Translations under genes and position numbers: made by a program
Source: Synechococcus sp. CC9311
Lineage (GTDB): Bacteria > Cyanobacteriota > Cyanobacteriia > PCC-6307 > Cyanobiaceae
Assembly: GCF_000014585.1 (NCBI RefSeq)
Contig: NC_008319.1
Coordinates: 62,001-126,000 of the forward strand
Direction: 5' to 3'
DNA: 64,000 nucleotides
The notes under the pieces: generated by a model
Databases searched by the model: none
Told to the model about the DNA's origin: nothing
What the model saw: only the letters and a program-made list of their open reading frames with translations
Shown here: positions 39,040 to 48,273 of the stretch, one piece after another
Position numbering within the stretch: position 1 is the stretch's first letter
How the letters are laid out: every line of letters starts with the position of its first letter

Positions 39040-40494
39040 ATGGAAGAAGCCCACGGCCGCAGCGGTGTGAGCGTGACGAATGATTTGGTGGCTGAGGTTG
39101 TCACTCAGCAACTGGAATCGATGTTGTCTGTTGGCAATTACGACGGTGTCAAGTTGCTCTTGGCTCCGGTTCAGCCCGTGGATGTGGCGGAAGCGGTGGG
39201 CTGCCTTCCGCGAACGCTGCAGGCACTCGCCTTTCGCTTGCTCGGGAAGGACGAAGCGATTGAGGTGTACGAATACCTAGAGCCAGCCATTCAGCAAAGC
39301 TTGTTGGAACGGCTGCGCTCCAGTGAGGTTCTGGAGCTTGTGGAAGAGATGTCCCCGGATGACCGGGTGCGCCTGCTTGATGAGTTGCCGGCCAAAGTGG
39401 TGCGCCGTCTTTTGGTGGAGCTCAGTCCTGCCGAGCGGCGTGTGACCGCCCAATTACTTGGCTATGCCCCCGAAACGGCTGGCCGCTTGATGACAACGGA
39501 ATACATCGATCTCAAGGAATTTCATAGTGCTGCTCAAGCTCTCACCATCGTTCGCCGCCGTGCGACAGAAACGGAAACGATTTATAGCCTCTACGTAACC
39601 GATGGGCAGCGCCATCTCACCGGCATCTTGTCATTGCGTGATTTGGTCACTGCCGACCCCACCGATTGCATCGGTGATGTGATGACGCGAGAGGTTGTGA
39701 GCGTTGGCACCGATACCGATCAGGAGGAGGTGGCCCGTGCGATTCAGCGCTATGACTTCCTGGCTGTGCCTGTTGTGGACCGGGAACGTCGTCTTGTCGG
39801 GATCGTCACGGTGGATGACGTGATCGATGTGATCGAGCAGGAGGCCACCCGTGACCTCTATGCCGCTGGTGCGGTGGAGGCTGGTGATGAGGATGACTAC
39901 TTTCAGAGCAATTTGTTCACGGTGGCGCGGCGCCGCGTGTTGTGGCTCGCGGTGTTGGTGATTGCAAATATCTTCACAACCCAGGTGATCGCGATGAACG
40001 ATGCAGTGCTGCGTGAGGTTGTGATGCTCGCGGCATTCATTCCTTTATTGATTGGGACTGGTGGGAATGTGGGTGCCCAGAGTTCCACTGTGGTGATTCG
40101 TGGATTGAGCACGCAGCGCATTCAACCGTTGGGCCCCTTGCGTGCTGTCGTCAGAGAGGCGCTAGCCGGGGCCCTACTTGGTCTGCTGATGCTTTTTGTC
40201 GTGGTGCCATTCGCTTGGTGGCGTGGCGACGGCCCCCTTGTCGGGATGGCGGTCGGGATCAGTTTGCTTGCAATTACCACCCTGGCCGCCACGGCTGGTG
40301 CTGCCTTGCCGTTGCTGTTTAGCCGTATGGGCCTAGATCCAGCGTTGATGTCCGCTCCTTTCATCACCACTGCCACAGATGTGGCGGGCGTGTTCATCTA
40401 CCTGAAAACAGCGGAGTGGTTGCTGCTGCATGCGCCCCAGTTGCTCGAAGCCACGAGTATTTCTACTCATTTACTCGCTGCGCTTGCTTTCTGA
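39040..40494 (+). CDS. mgtE: Magnesium transporter MgtE
   Basis: Mg2+ channel regulated by its own cytosolic domains. An N-terminal helical domain (about 20-150) precedes two CBS domains (about 155-280; DVMTREVVSVGTD and VTVDDVIDVIEQEA), a plug helix, and five membrane helices from about 310 with the pore motif IPLLIGTGGNVGAQSS. The ATG at 39040 gives 484 residues; a TTG at 38968 in the divergent spacer is less likely. Confidence 0.94.
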   Translation: MEEAHGRSGVSVTNDLVAEVVTQQLESMLSVGNYDGVKLLLAPVQPVDVAEAVGCLPRTLQALAFRLLGKDEAIEVYEYLEPAIQQSLLERLRSSEVLELVEEMSPDDRVRLLDELPAKVVRRLLVELSPAERRVTAQLLGYAPETAGRLMTTEYIDLKEFHSAAQALTIVRRRATETETIYSLYVTDGQRHLTGILSLRDLVTADPTDCIGDVMTREVVSVGTDTDQEEVARAIQRYDFLAVPVVDRERRLVGIVTVDDVIDVIEQEATRDLYAAGAVEAGDEDDYFQSNLFTVARRRVLWLAVLVIANIFTTQVIAMNDAVLREVVMLAAFIPLLIGTGGNVGAQSSTVVIRGLSTQRIQPLGPLRAVVREALAGALLGLLMLFVVVPFAWWRGDGPLVGMAVGISLLAITTLAATAGAALPLLFSRMGLDPALMSAPFITTATDVAGVFIYLKTAEWLLLHAPQLLEATSISTHLLAALAF

Positions 40495-40501
40495 GAGTTC
40501 G

Positions 40502-40530
40502 TTTACGTTTCTTAGGGTTACTCTTTACAG
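40502..40530 (+). promoter_or_regulatory. TTAC-type repeats before the sigma factor gene
   Basis: Three TTAC-containing half-sites (near 40503, 40518 and 40525) lie 18-45 bases before the sigma factor ATG. They resemble halves of the HLR1 element bound by RpaB, but the spacing does not match the consensus exactly. The gene for an RpaB-like regulator is in this window at 60862. Confidence 0.3.
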
Positions 40531-40546
40531 AACTCAATGAAGCGTC

Positions 40547-41554
40547 ATGGCTCCTGCTGCTGCTGTTGCTTCCCGCCCCGCATCTGCCTCCACTGGTCGC
40601 GCCTCCGGCGCTGAAGTCGACTTAGTTCGTTCGTATTTACGAGACATCGGCCGAGTGCCGTTGTTGAGCCATCAGCAGGAGATCACCCTGGGCCGTCAGG
40701 TGCAGGAGCTGATGGATTTAGAGGCGTTAGAAGCGGAACTGAAGGATCAGCGTGGTGGTGAGGAGGTCGCGAGAGAAGAGGTAGCCAAAGCTGCTGGTGT
40801 GAGTGCGGCGCAACTGAAGCGAAAACTGCAGGCTGGCCGTCGCGCCAAGGAGCGGATGGTGGCCGCCAATTTGAGGTTGGTGGTGAGCGTCGCGAAGAAA
40901 TACACCAAGCGGAATATGGAACTGCTGGATTTAATCCAGGAGGGAACGATTGGTTTGGTGCGTGGAGTGGAGAAGTTTGATCCCACCCGGGGCTACAAGT
41001 TCAGTACCTATGCGTACTGGTGGATTCGTCAGGGCATCACCCGCGCGATTGCGGAGAAGAGCCGAACCATTCGCTTGCCGATCCACATCACCGAAATGTT
41101 GAACAAGCTGAAGAAAGGCCAACGGGAGTTGAGCCAAGAGCTCGGCCGCACCCCATCGGTGACGGAACTGGCGTCATTTGTGGAACTTCCAGAGGAGGAA
41201 GTGAAGGATCTGATGTGCCGTGCCCGCCAGCCTGTGAGTTTGGAGATGAAGGTGGGCGATGGCGACGACACCGAACTGCTGGAACTTCTGGCGGGTGATG
41301 GTGAACTGCCGTCAGATCAGGTGGAAGGTGAATGCTTGAAGGGAGACCTGCGGGATCTATTGAGCCAGCTGCCTGAATTGCAGGGAAAAGTGTTGCGAAT
41401 GCGCTATGGAATGGATGGAGAAGAGCCGATGAGCCTCACGGGTATTGGCCGCATCATCGGCATTAGCCGTGACCGCGTGCGCAACCTAGAGCGTGATGGT
41501 TTAGCTGGATTGCGTCGCCTTAGCCCTCAAGTTGAGGCCTACGTTGCCTGCTGA
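40547..41554 (+). CDS. Group 2 sigma-70 family RNA polymerase sigma factor
   Basis: Primary-like alternative sigma factor of 335 residues, without the long region 1.1. Region 1.2 is near 22-55, region 2 has NLRLVVSVAKKYTKRN and the -10 contact helix STYAYWWIRQGITRAI, region 3 has RELGRTPSVTELA-like helices, and region 4 (about 265-325) holds the helix-turn-helix GRIIGISRDRVRNLERDGL. Such group 2 factors adjust cyanobacterial transcription to stress and carbon or nitrogen state. Which one is not clear. The stop overlaps the alpha/beta-hydrolase gene. Confidence 0.93.
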   Translation: MAPAAAVASRPASASTGRASGAEVDLVRSYLRDIGRVPLLSHQQEITLGRQVQELMDLEALEAELKDQRGGEEVAREEVAKAAGVSAAQLKRKLQAGRRAKERMVAANLRLVVSVAKKYTKRNMELLDLIQEGTIGLVRGVEKFDPTRGYKFSTYAYWWIRQGITRAIAEKSRTIRLPIHITEMLNKLKKGQRELSQELGRTPSVTELASFVELPEEEVKDLMCRARQPVSLEMKVGDGDDTELLELLAGDGELPSDQVEGECLKGDLRDLLSQLPELQGKVLRMRYGMDGEEPMSLTGIGRIIGISRDRVRNLERDGLAGLRRLSPQVEAYVAC

Positions 41555-42462
41555 TTGACTATTAGCAGCAATTGTTTGTTCACTGGTTTTGGCGATTCGT
41601 CATGGGGGCAATGTCCTGCATGGGGAATCACCAAAAGTGATTGAATACATTCATATTTTTCCTTCCATTCTTTGGCTTCTTTAACTGGTTCCCATGGGTC
41701 AGCTTCGCCCCAAATCATATGGACCGGAATCGACAGATTTTTGAGTAAGTCCGGTGCTAAGTGATCATTGAATAAGTTGATAAACCCGCGGAAGGCTTCT
41801 GAAGCTCCATGCCGTTGGCTGGGTCTCAGTAGAAGAGACACCAACTCATCATCCACATTGCTACCACTCGGATAGGCCTGTTTGAGCACGCTACGGATGA
41901 GAGCTGGGCGGGCCGCGTTTCGGAAAAGGGTTGTACTCAGCCAGCGCTGACTCACCAGAGTTTTAAGGAGGGGGCGAATCCAGGCCATCCAGACCGGTTG
42001 TGTCGCTAACTGTTTGTCATCCATCAGTCGCTGAGCGCAGTCGATTAACACCACTTCTTTGCAGTGTTCCTCTCCAAGAAGTTGAGCAGCTCTTAGCGCT
42101 ACAACACCACCGATTGAATTGCCAACGAGAACCACGGGGCGATCGATCACGTTGTGACAAAAATCTGCGACCTGTTGGGCCCATAGATCAAAACAGTATT
42201 GAACTGTTTTTGCAGTAGCGGGTTCATCGTTCAGCCGTGCCTGTGGCTGATCACTCCTGCCGAAACCCAGTAGATCGATGGCATAGGTGGGAACTTGCTT
42301 GCCGAGGACTGGTTGGTTGAAGCGCCAATGATTTGTATTGGCTCCAAAGCCATGGATCAGGAGCACGGCTGTTGGTGCCGTTCGATCTCCCACCAATGAC
42401 CAGCCAATTTGATGAGACTTCCAGGTCCAAAGCATCTGAATCGGAGCCAAAGGAGTGTTCAT
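41539..42462 (-). CDS. Alpha/beta-fold hydrolase
   Basis: 307-residue serine hydrolase. Ser116 in VLVGNSIGGV is the nucleophile, Asp near 252 (WGEADPWEP) and His284 (HAGHCPHDE) complete the triad, and LIHGFGANTNHW supplies the oxyanion loop. It resembles the plant and cyanobacterial group that includes pheophytinase-like enzymes, but no substrate can be named. It starts inside the stop of the RND transporter gene (four-base overlap), so it is the third gene of the efflux operon. Confidence 0.85.
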   Translation of the reverse strand: MNTPLAPIQMLWTWKSHQIGWSLVGDRTAPTAVLLIHGFGANTNHWRFNQPVLGKQVPTYAIDLLGFGRSDQPQARLNDEPATAKTVQYCFDLWAQQVADFCHNVIDRPVVLVGNSIGGVVALRAAQLLGEEHCKEVVLIDCAQRLMDDKQLATQPVWMAWIRPLLKTLVSQRWLSTTLFRNAARPALIRSVLKQAYPSGSNVDDELVSLLLRPSQRHGASEAFRGFINLFNDHLAPDLLKNLSIPVHMIWGEADPWEPVKEAKEWKEKYECIQSLLVIPHAGHCPHDESPKPVNKQLLLIVNQQAT

Positions 42463-45400
42463 TCCCTTGGTGATAAGAGCCTGCTCTCCAGGTCCTTAAC
42501 CAGCACATAAACGGGTGGGACAACCCCTACTGAGAGCACGGTTGCAACGATCAATCCACCAAAAATGACGGTTCCAAGAGATTGTTGTGCATTCGCTCCT
42601 GCGCCGTTGGCGACCACAAGAGGTAAGAAACCAGCGAGGGCGGCTATCGCTGTCATCAGGATGGGACGAAGTCGAGATTCGGCCGATTCGACAACGGCGA
42701 TCACGGTGCTTTTCCCCTCTTTGAGCTTTTGCTCGGCCACCTCCACGATCAAAATTCCATTCTTGGCCGCTAGGCCGATCAGGGTGACCAGGCCAATTTG
42801 TGCATAGATGTTCAAATCGATTGAACGGATCGCAAGAAAGGCGAGAGCGCCAAGCATGGCCAGGGGAACCGTTGCCAGGATGATGACTGGTGTGATGTAA
42901 CTCTCGTACTGGGCTGAGAGCACCAGATACACAATGAGCACACCAAGTCCAAACACCAGGATGCTGGCGTTCCCGGCTGAGAGCTGCAGAGCTGCCAGAC
43001 CAGTGAAGGCTGAACCGATGTTGGTGTAATTTTCAGCGTTAAACAATTGCTGGATTTTGCTCAGGGCCTGACCGCTGCTCTTGCCGATGGCTTCTGCGCC
43101 CTGAATCAGTACTGTGCGATTCAAGTCGTAGTGGCTGATAATTGGCGGGGCACTGCTGAGCTCGGCTTCAGCAAATTGGGACACCTGGACTAAGTCGCCA
43201 TCCTTTGATCGAACGTAGAAGCTAAGAATGTCGTCGATGTTTTGTCGCTGATTTGGCGTGCCTTGTACGTAGATGTTGCGAACTTGACCACTCTCGTAGG
43301 TGATGCCGGAGTAGTTGTTACCGGCCAGCGCGGAAATGGTGTCCATCGCCTCTTGGAAGTCGACGTTGAGTGCATACATCACCTCTCGATTGATATTGAG
43401 GCCGATCGCTGGAGCGCTTGGAGTGAACTGTGTATAGACGTTGGAAAAGTCTCCACTTGCATTAGCCGTCTTGATGAGTTGGCCTGACAAATTGGAGAGG
43501 TCGTTGAAGCTATAGGTACCGTTGCTGAGATCGTTGAACTGGAAGTAGAAACCTCCTTGAGGTGAGAATCCAGGTACTGCTGGTGGGCCTGAAGCCTTAG
43601 CGAGGCCGTCGCTTAATTGGATTAATTTTGCATTGAGGCGATCCACGATGGCATCTGAACTGTGTTCAGCGCCTTTGCGCTCTTCCAAGGGCTGGAGACC
43701 GAAGAAAAAGATGCCTTGATCGGGACTGGAGCCGTTGAATCCAAAGCCGTTGATGATCGATGCATTGGCTACATCGTCTTCTTCACTGAGAACCTTGGCG
43801 ATTTGCATTCCAAGCTTTTTGGTTTCCACCAGGGAAGCCCCGTTCTGCAGTTGGAAAATTCCCATCCCATAACCTTGATCCTCATCGGGGATAAAGGCTG
43901 TAGGAAGGATGGTGAAGGCGAAGCTGGTCACCACGATTCCTACAACCAAGCCAGCCAGCACAATGCGGCGGGCTTGGATCATCCGTTTGAGGAGCTTTGA
44001 GTAGGTGGTTTCGAGACGCTCGAAGTTGCTGTTAAACACCTTGAAGATAAGCGGCAGGTTCGAACCCGCGAGAGCACCGATCACAATGCCAGCGATGTAA
44101 GTCCAGTTCCCAAAGGAAGCAGCACTAAAGCGGCCAAAGGCCAAGCCCACGATCACTCCCACCACAATCCAGCTGCGCCCCTTGGGTTCCGGTGGTTTTT
44201 TCTGCGAAAGGATCAGACCCGAGAGCATGGGTGAAAACGTCAGGGCATTAAAGGCAGAGATGGCAACCGAAAAGGCGATCGTGAGTGCGAACTGCTTGTA
44301 GATGATCCCGGTCCCACCGGGATAAAAGGCAACCGGTACAAACACCGCCATCAGCACGAGGGCGGTTGCAAGGAGTGCACCGAAGAGTTCGCCCATGCAA
44401 GCGAGTGCTGCCTCGCGGGGCTTCATTCCCTTCTCGATGTTGGTGGAGACGGCTTCGATCACCACGATGGCGTCATCCACCACGAGGCCTGTTGCTAGTA
44501 CGAGACCCAGCAGCGTGAGCTGATTAATCGAAAATCCGAAAACGTTGAGGAATGCGAATGTTCCCACGAGAGAAATCGGAATCGCCAGGCTGGGCACCAC
44601 GGTGGCGCGCCAGTTCTGTAGAAACAGAAACAGGATGATCAGAACCAGCACAATGGCAAGTCCGAGAGCGTCAATCACTCCATCCACGGAGGATTCGATG
44701 AATTGGCCGATGTTATAAATCTGATCAATCGTGACGCCAGGAGGCAACGTGCTTCTGAATTGGTTGATTTGATCAACGACTGCTTCAGAGACGTCGAGAG
44801 CATTGCTGGCAGGGGTCTGATAGACAGCAATCGTGAGCGCTTCGTGTCCGTTTTGATCAACAGCCTGCGCAGAGAAGGTGTTGCTCCCGTAGCGCACTTC
44901 GCCGACATCCTTCAGTTTGAGCAGATTGCCAGATGGCGAGCGGTTGAGGATGAGATTGTTGAAGTCATCGATGGAGATAAGGTTGCCGTTGTTTTTCACC
45001 ACAATCGGATAGGTGAAGGCTTGATCGCCTGAGGCCGGCGGGCCTCCAACAAGTCCTCCAACAGCCACACTGTTTTGAGACTTAACTTGATTGATTACGT
45101 CTTCGGATGTGAGTTTGTTGGCTGCAAGTTTGTTGGGATCAACAAACAGCCAAAATGCTGGAGTGGCGCCTCCGATGATATTGACTGTGGCAACACCCTC
45201 CACCCGAGAGAGTGGATAATAGAGTTGTTCGTAGACGAGTCCATTTAAATAGGCTGCATCAAATTGCCCTTTGCTGGAACTCACTTCATAGGCAAGCAGG
45301 ATCGACGGGTTGCTCTGCTTAACGGATACACCTACTTCGCTTACTTGCTCTGGGAGTTGGGGGTTGGCCAGAGACACACGGTTCTGGACATTGACTTGAT

Positions 45401-45713
45401 CAATATCGATATCAGTTGACTGATCGAAATAGACATTGACTGTGCTATTGCCTGTCATATCTGTGTTCGAGGAGATATAGCTCACTCCGGGAACGCCATT
45501 GATCTGTTGTTCCAATGGATTCGTTACCGCTTGCTCGGTTACCTCCGCATTGGCGCCTCCATAGTTTGCGATGACCTGGATTAGAGGATCGGCAATGTTT
45601 GGCAGGTAGGCGATGGGCAGCATCGGGATCGAGATCATCCCAACTAGCACAATCAAAATGCTGCAGACCGTGGTCAGAACCGGTCGCTTGATGAAATTGT
45701 CGGAAAAGGCCAT
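42459..45713 (-). CDS. RND efflux transporter, inner-membrane pump (HAE1 type)
   Basis: AcrB-like proton-driven pump of 1084 residues. It starts FIKRPVLTTVCSILIVLVG as in the family, has two six-helix bundles with large periplasmic loops after helices 1 and 7, and the proton-relay helix 4 motif GLVVDDAIVVIEAV. Helix 10-11 shows LIGLAAKNGILIVE. It is slightly longer than AcrB (1049), with an extra hydrophobic segment in the middle (about 515-545). The adaptor is 4 bases upstream and the hydrolase overlaps its end. No outer-membrane channel gene is adjacent. Confidence 0.93.
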   Translation of the reverse strand: MAFSDNFIKRPVLTTVCSILIVLVGMISIPMLPIAYLPNIADPLIQVIANYGGANAEVTEQAVTNPLEQQINGVPGVSYISSNTDMTGNSTVNVYFDQSTDIDIDQVNVQNRVSLANPQLPEQVSEVGVSVKQSNPSILLAYEVSSSKGQFDAAYLNGLVYEQLYYPLSRVEGVATVNIIGGATPAFWLFVDPNKLAANKLTSEDVINQVKSQNSVAVGGLVGGPPASGDQAFTYPIVVKNNGNLISIDDFNNLILNRSPSGNLLKLKDVGEVRYGSNTFSAQAVDQNGHEALTIAVYQTPASNALDVSEAVVDQINQFRSTLPPGVTIDQIYNIGQFIESSVDGVIDALGLAIVLVLIILFLFLQNWRATVVPSLAIPISLVGTFAFLNVFGFSINQLTLLGLVLATGLVVDDAIVVIEAVSTNIEKGMKPREAALACMGELFGALLATALVLMAVFVPVAFYPGGTGIIYKQFALTIAFSVAISAFNALTFSPMLSGLILSQKKPPEPKGRSWIVVGVIVGLAFGRFSAASFGNWTYIAGIVIGALAGSNLPLIFKVFNSNFERLETTYSKLLKRMIQARRIVLAGLVVGIVVTSFAFTILPTAFIPDEDQGYGMGIFQLQNGASLVETKKLGMQIAKVLSEEDDVANASIINGFGFNGSSPDQGIFFFGLQPLEERKGAEHSSDAIVDRLNAKLIQLSDGLAKASGPPAVPGFSPQGGFYFQFNDLSNGTYSFNDLSNLSGQLIKTANASGDFSNVYTQFTPSAPAIGLNINREVMYALNVDFQEAMDTISALAGNNYSGITYESGQVRNIYVQGTPNQRQNIDDILSFYVRSKDGDLVQVSQFAEAELSSAPPIISHYDLNRTVLIQGAEAIGKSSGQALSKIQQLFNAENYTNIGSAFTGLAALQLSAGNASILVFGLGVLIVYLVLSAQYESYITPVIILATVPLAMLGALAFLAIRSIDLNIYAQIGLVTLIGLAAKNGILIVEVAEQKLKEGKSTVIAVVESAESRLRPILMTAIAALAGFLPLVVANGAGANAQQSLGTVIFGGLIVATVLSVGVVPPVYVLVKDLESRLLSPRE

Positions 45714-45717
45714 CGGT

Positions 45718-46872
45718 TCAGTTGGATCCCACTGAAACCTTCACAGGCATGCCGCTGCGAAGTCGACTTGTGTTGCTAATCGCCACTTTGTCCCCAGATT
45801 TGAGTCCTGATATCACCGGATAGAGATTGTTTTGTAGATCCCCGAGCTGCACTTTGGTTTGAAGCACGATTGGCGTGTTGCCTGGAAGTTTTTCCAGTGT
45901 TTTCAACGCCTTAGCTGTTGTGTTGGGTGAGCGTTTGATGTTCGGTAGCGCTTTGCTGATGGGCACTACCTCATAGACGAAAGGCTGTTGGGCTTGCATC
46001 ATCACGGCCTGCACCGGTACCGCTAACCGCTCGCTTGATCCAGTAATAATTTCGGAGGTGACGTATTGGCCTGTCTTTAACTGTCCGGTGAGGTTGGGAA
46101 ACTCCGCCTTCACCATCAGTGTGTTGGGTGGATTGCCAGCTTTAGGGATTGCATAGTAAGGAGATACAAATGTGATTGTTCCTTTACCGGTGACCTGCGG
46201 GGTGGATTGAGATGCGAGCCGAACTGGTTGTCCCACTTTCACTTGGGATGCCTGCGATGCGGGGATCTCCATCAATGTCCAGAGGGTTGAGTTGTCCACA
46301 ATCCCCGTGATGATGTCTCCAGTTTTCACGTAATCGCCAATTTTTACGGTGTCCAAGTCACCGATGACTCCGTTAATTGGAGAACGCACAAATTTGTAGT
46401 TAAGGGTGGCCTTATCGGCGATGGCCTGATCTCTTGATGTGATCGCTTTCGTGACGTAGGCATCACGACGTTTCGCTGATGCAGCTCCTTGCTCGTAAAG
46501 GAATTGGTATCGCTCAGCATTCACTCTGTCGTAACGCGCTTGTGATTGAGATGCATCAAGTTGAGCACTCAGTTGCGTGTTGTCGAGCACAAGGATCACT
46601 TGACCTGCTTGAACTTGATCTCCCTCTCTGACAAGTTTTTTGATCACCCGACCATCTGTTTCAGGGCTGAGCGTCACATTGGTGGTGGATTCAAGGGGGC
46701 TTACGGCTTTGATGCTTGGTTTGAAGTTGCCCTGGGAGATCGTTGCAGTGTTGATGGATAAGAAGGTTGGGCCTGATTTCTTGCTCTGCCCGCATGCTGC
46801 AAGCGCAACAGAGAGAGTCAGCACGACAACAAAAGAGCCCCGCACAATGCAACCGATAGTTCCGCGGACCAT
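45718..46872 (-). CDS. RND efflux periplasmic adaptor lipoprotein
   Basis: AcrA-like membrane fusion protein of 384 residues. The N-terminus has a signal with lipobox LAAC (Cys27). Two short lipoyl half-motifs flank a helical hairpin (GRVIKKLVREGDQVQAGQ and YKFVRSPINGVIGDL), followed by the beta-barrel and the C-terminal membrane-proximal domain. It bridges the pump to an outer-membrane channel encoded elsewhere. First gene of the operon. Confidence 0.93.
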   Translation of the reverse strand: MVRGTIGCIVRGSFVVVLTLSVALAACGQSKKSGPTFLSINTATISQGNFKPSIKAVSPLESTTNVTLSPETDGRVIKKLVREGDQVQAGQVILVLDNTQLSAQLDASQSQARYDRVNAERYQFLYEQGAASAKRRDAYVTKAITSRDQAIADKATLNYKFVRSPINGVIGDLDTVKIGDYVKTGDIITGIVDNSTLWTLMEIPASQASQVKVGQPVRLASQSTPQVTGKGTITFVSPYYAIPKAGNPPNTLMVKAEFPNLTGQLKTGQYVTSEIITGSSERLAVPVQAVMMQAQQPFVYEVVPISKALPNIKRSPNTTAKALKTLEKLPGNTPIVLQTKVQLGDLQNNLYPVISGLKSGDKVAISNTSRLRSGMPVKVSVGSN

Positions 46873-47042
46873 ACCTCTTATTGAGTACCAGTGACGCCCT
46901 GGCTTCTCCCTCAGTTCCTATCGGGCACAGTCGGCGAACTGTTGGCGGGTGCTGCCTGGTGGCTTTGGGCCAATGGCGTTGGTCTAGGAAGCGTTAGGTC
47001 CTGCAGTGAAGGTAGGAATCATGAGAGCTTGCGCGCTGATCA

Positions 47043-48197
47043 ATGGAGGAACCCAGTGCATTGACACCGGAACTGAGCCGCTCCTTGTTGGCCTGGTGGG
47101 AGGTGCATGGCCGCAAAGATCCTGCTTTCAAACCCTGGATGTTCACTCCTGAGGGGAAATGGTCTGAGCCCTACGAGCACTTGAATCCATATCCGATCCA
47201 TGTCGCTGAAGTGATGCTGCAGCAAACACAGCTGCAAGTGGTTTTGCCTTACTGGCAGCGCTGGATGGAGTCCTTCCCAACCCTCGAGTCGTTGGCTGAA
47301 GCCGAGGCGCAAATGGTCCTTTTGAGTTGGCAGGGGCTCGGCTATTACTCCCGAGCCCGTCGTTTGCATGGCTCTGCCCAGACTTTGCTAGAGCGAATCG
47401 GCTGTCAGTCCTGCGAAGATCCTCTGAGCTGGCCCCAGGAGCCAGGTTTCTGGTTGGATTTGCCTGGAATTGGCCTTAGTACGGCTGGAGGCATTCTTTC
47501 CTCGGCTTTCAATAGCCCCCTTGCGATCCTGGATGGCAATGTGCGTCGGGTGCTGGCGAGGTTTAGGGCTCATTCGCGCCCGCCGACGCGTGACCTGCGC
47601 TTGTTCTGGAACTGGAGTGAGGCTCTTGTTGAGGCTGCACCCGGTCGGGCTCGTGATCTCAATCAGGCTCTGATGGATCTCGGTGCCACCGTCTGTATTC
47701 CCCGTTCACCCAATTGCGCGTGCTGTCCTTGGCAGATGCATTGCTCTGCTTACGCTGCTTGTGATGTGGAGCGCTACCCCGTGAAAGACACCCCTCGAGC
47801 AGTGCCTTTTCAAGTGATTGGCGTGGGTGTGGTGTTGAACGATTCTGGGGAGGTGTTGATTGATCAACGCCTGAATGAGGGGCTATTGGGCGGGCTATGG
47901 GAATTCCCTGGCGGGAAACAGGAGCCAGGCGAGGCCATCGTTCAGACCATTACCCGTGAATTGCAAGAGGAATTGGCGATCGACGTGGCTGTGGGAGAGG
48001 AGTTGATCAGTCTTGACCATGCCTACAGCCATAAAAAGCTGCGTTTTGTGGTGCACCTCTGCCAGTGGCGAAAGGGTGAACCCCAGCCGCTTGCGAGCCA
48101 GCAAGTGCGCTGGGTGCGTCCGGAGTCTTTGGTTGACTTTCCCTTTCCTGCAGCAAATGCGCGGATCATTGCTGCGCTTTTGGACCATCTCTCCTGA
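47043..48197 (+). CDS. mutY: Adenine DNA glycosylase MutY with NUDIX-type tail
   Basis: Removes adenine mispaired with 8-oxoguanine. The N-terminal domain has the catalytic Glu in AEVMLQQTQ, the helix-hairpin-helix LPGIGLSTAGGI, the Asp of LDGNVRR, and the iron-sulfur ligands in the pattern C-x6-C-x2-C-x5-C (CIPRSPNCACC...C). The C-terminal domain is NUDIX-like, with GGKQEPGEAI and RELQEEL forming a complete NUDIX box, more complete than in many MutY proteins. 384 residues. Start ATG at 47043. Confidence 0.94.
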   Translation: MEEPSALTPELSRSLLAWWEVHGRKDPAFKPWMFTPEGKWSEPYEHLNPYPIHVAEVMLQQTQLQVVLPYWQRWMESFPTLESLAEAEAQMVLLSWQGLGYYSRARRLHGSAQTLLERIGCQSCEDPLSWPQEPGFWLDLPGIGLSTAGGILSSAFNSPLAILDGNVRRVLARFRAHSRPPTRDLRLFWNWSEALVEAAPGRARDLNQALMDLGATVCIPRSPNCACCPWQMHCSAYAACDVERYPVKDTPRAVPFQVIGVGVVLNDSGEVLIDQRLNEGLLGGLWEFPGGKQEPGEAIVQTITRELQEELAIDVAVGEELISLDHAYSHKKLRFVVHLCQWRKGEPQPLASQQVRWVRPESLVDFPFPAANARIIAALLDHLS

Positions 48198-48273
48198 GCG
48201 GCCTGCTTGTGGGGTGAAGTTGGTTGGCATCACGCTTAGCCGCAGCCAGCCTTAAGACATCCGACTTGCTGTT

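Noticed and set aside
44059-44070. GGTTCGAACC-like string, as in a tRNA T-arm
   Set aside because: It lies within the RND pump coding sequence and no cloverleaf can be built around it.
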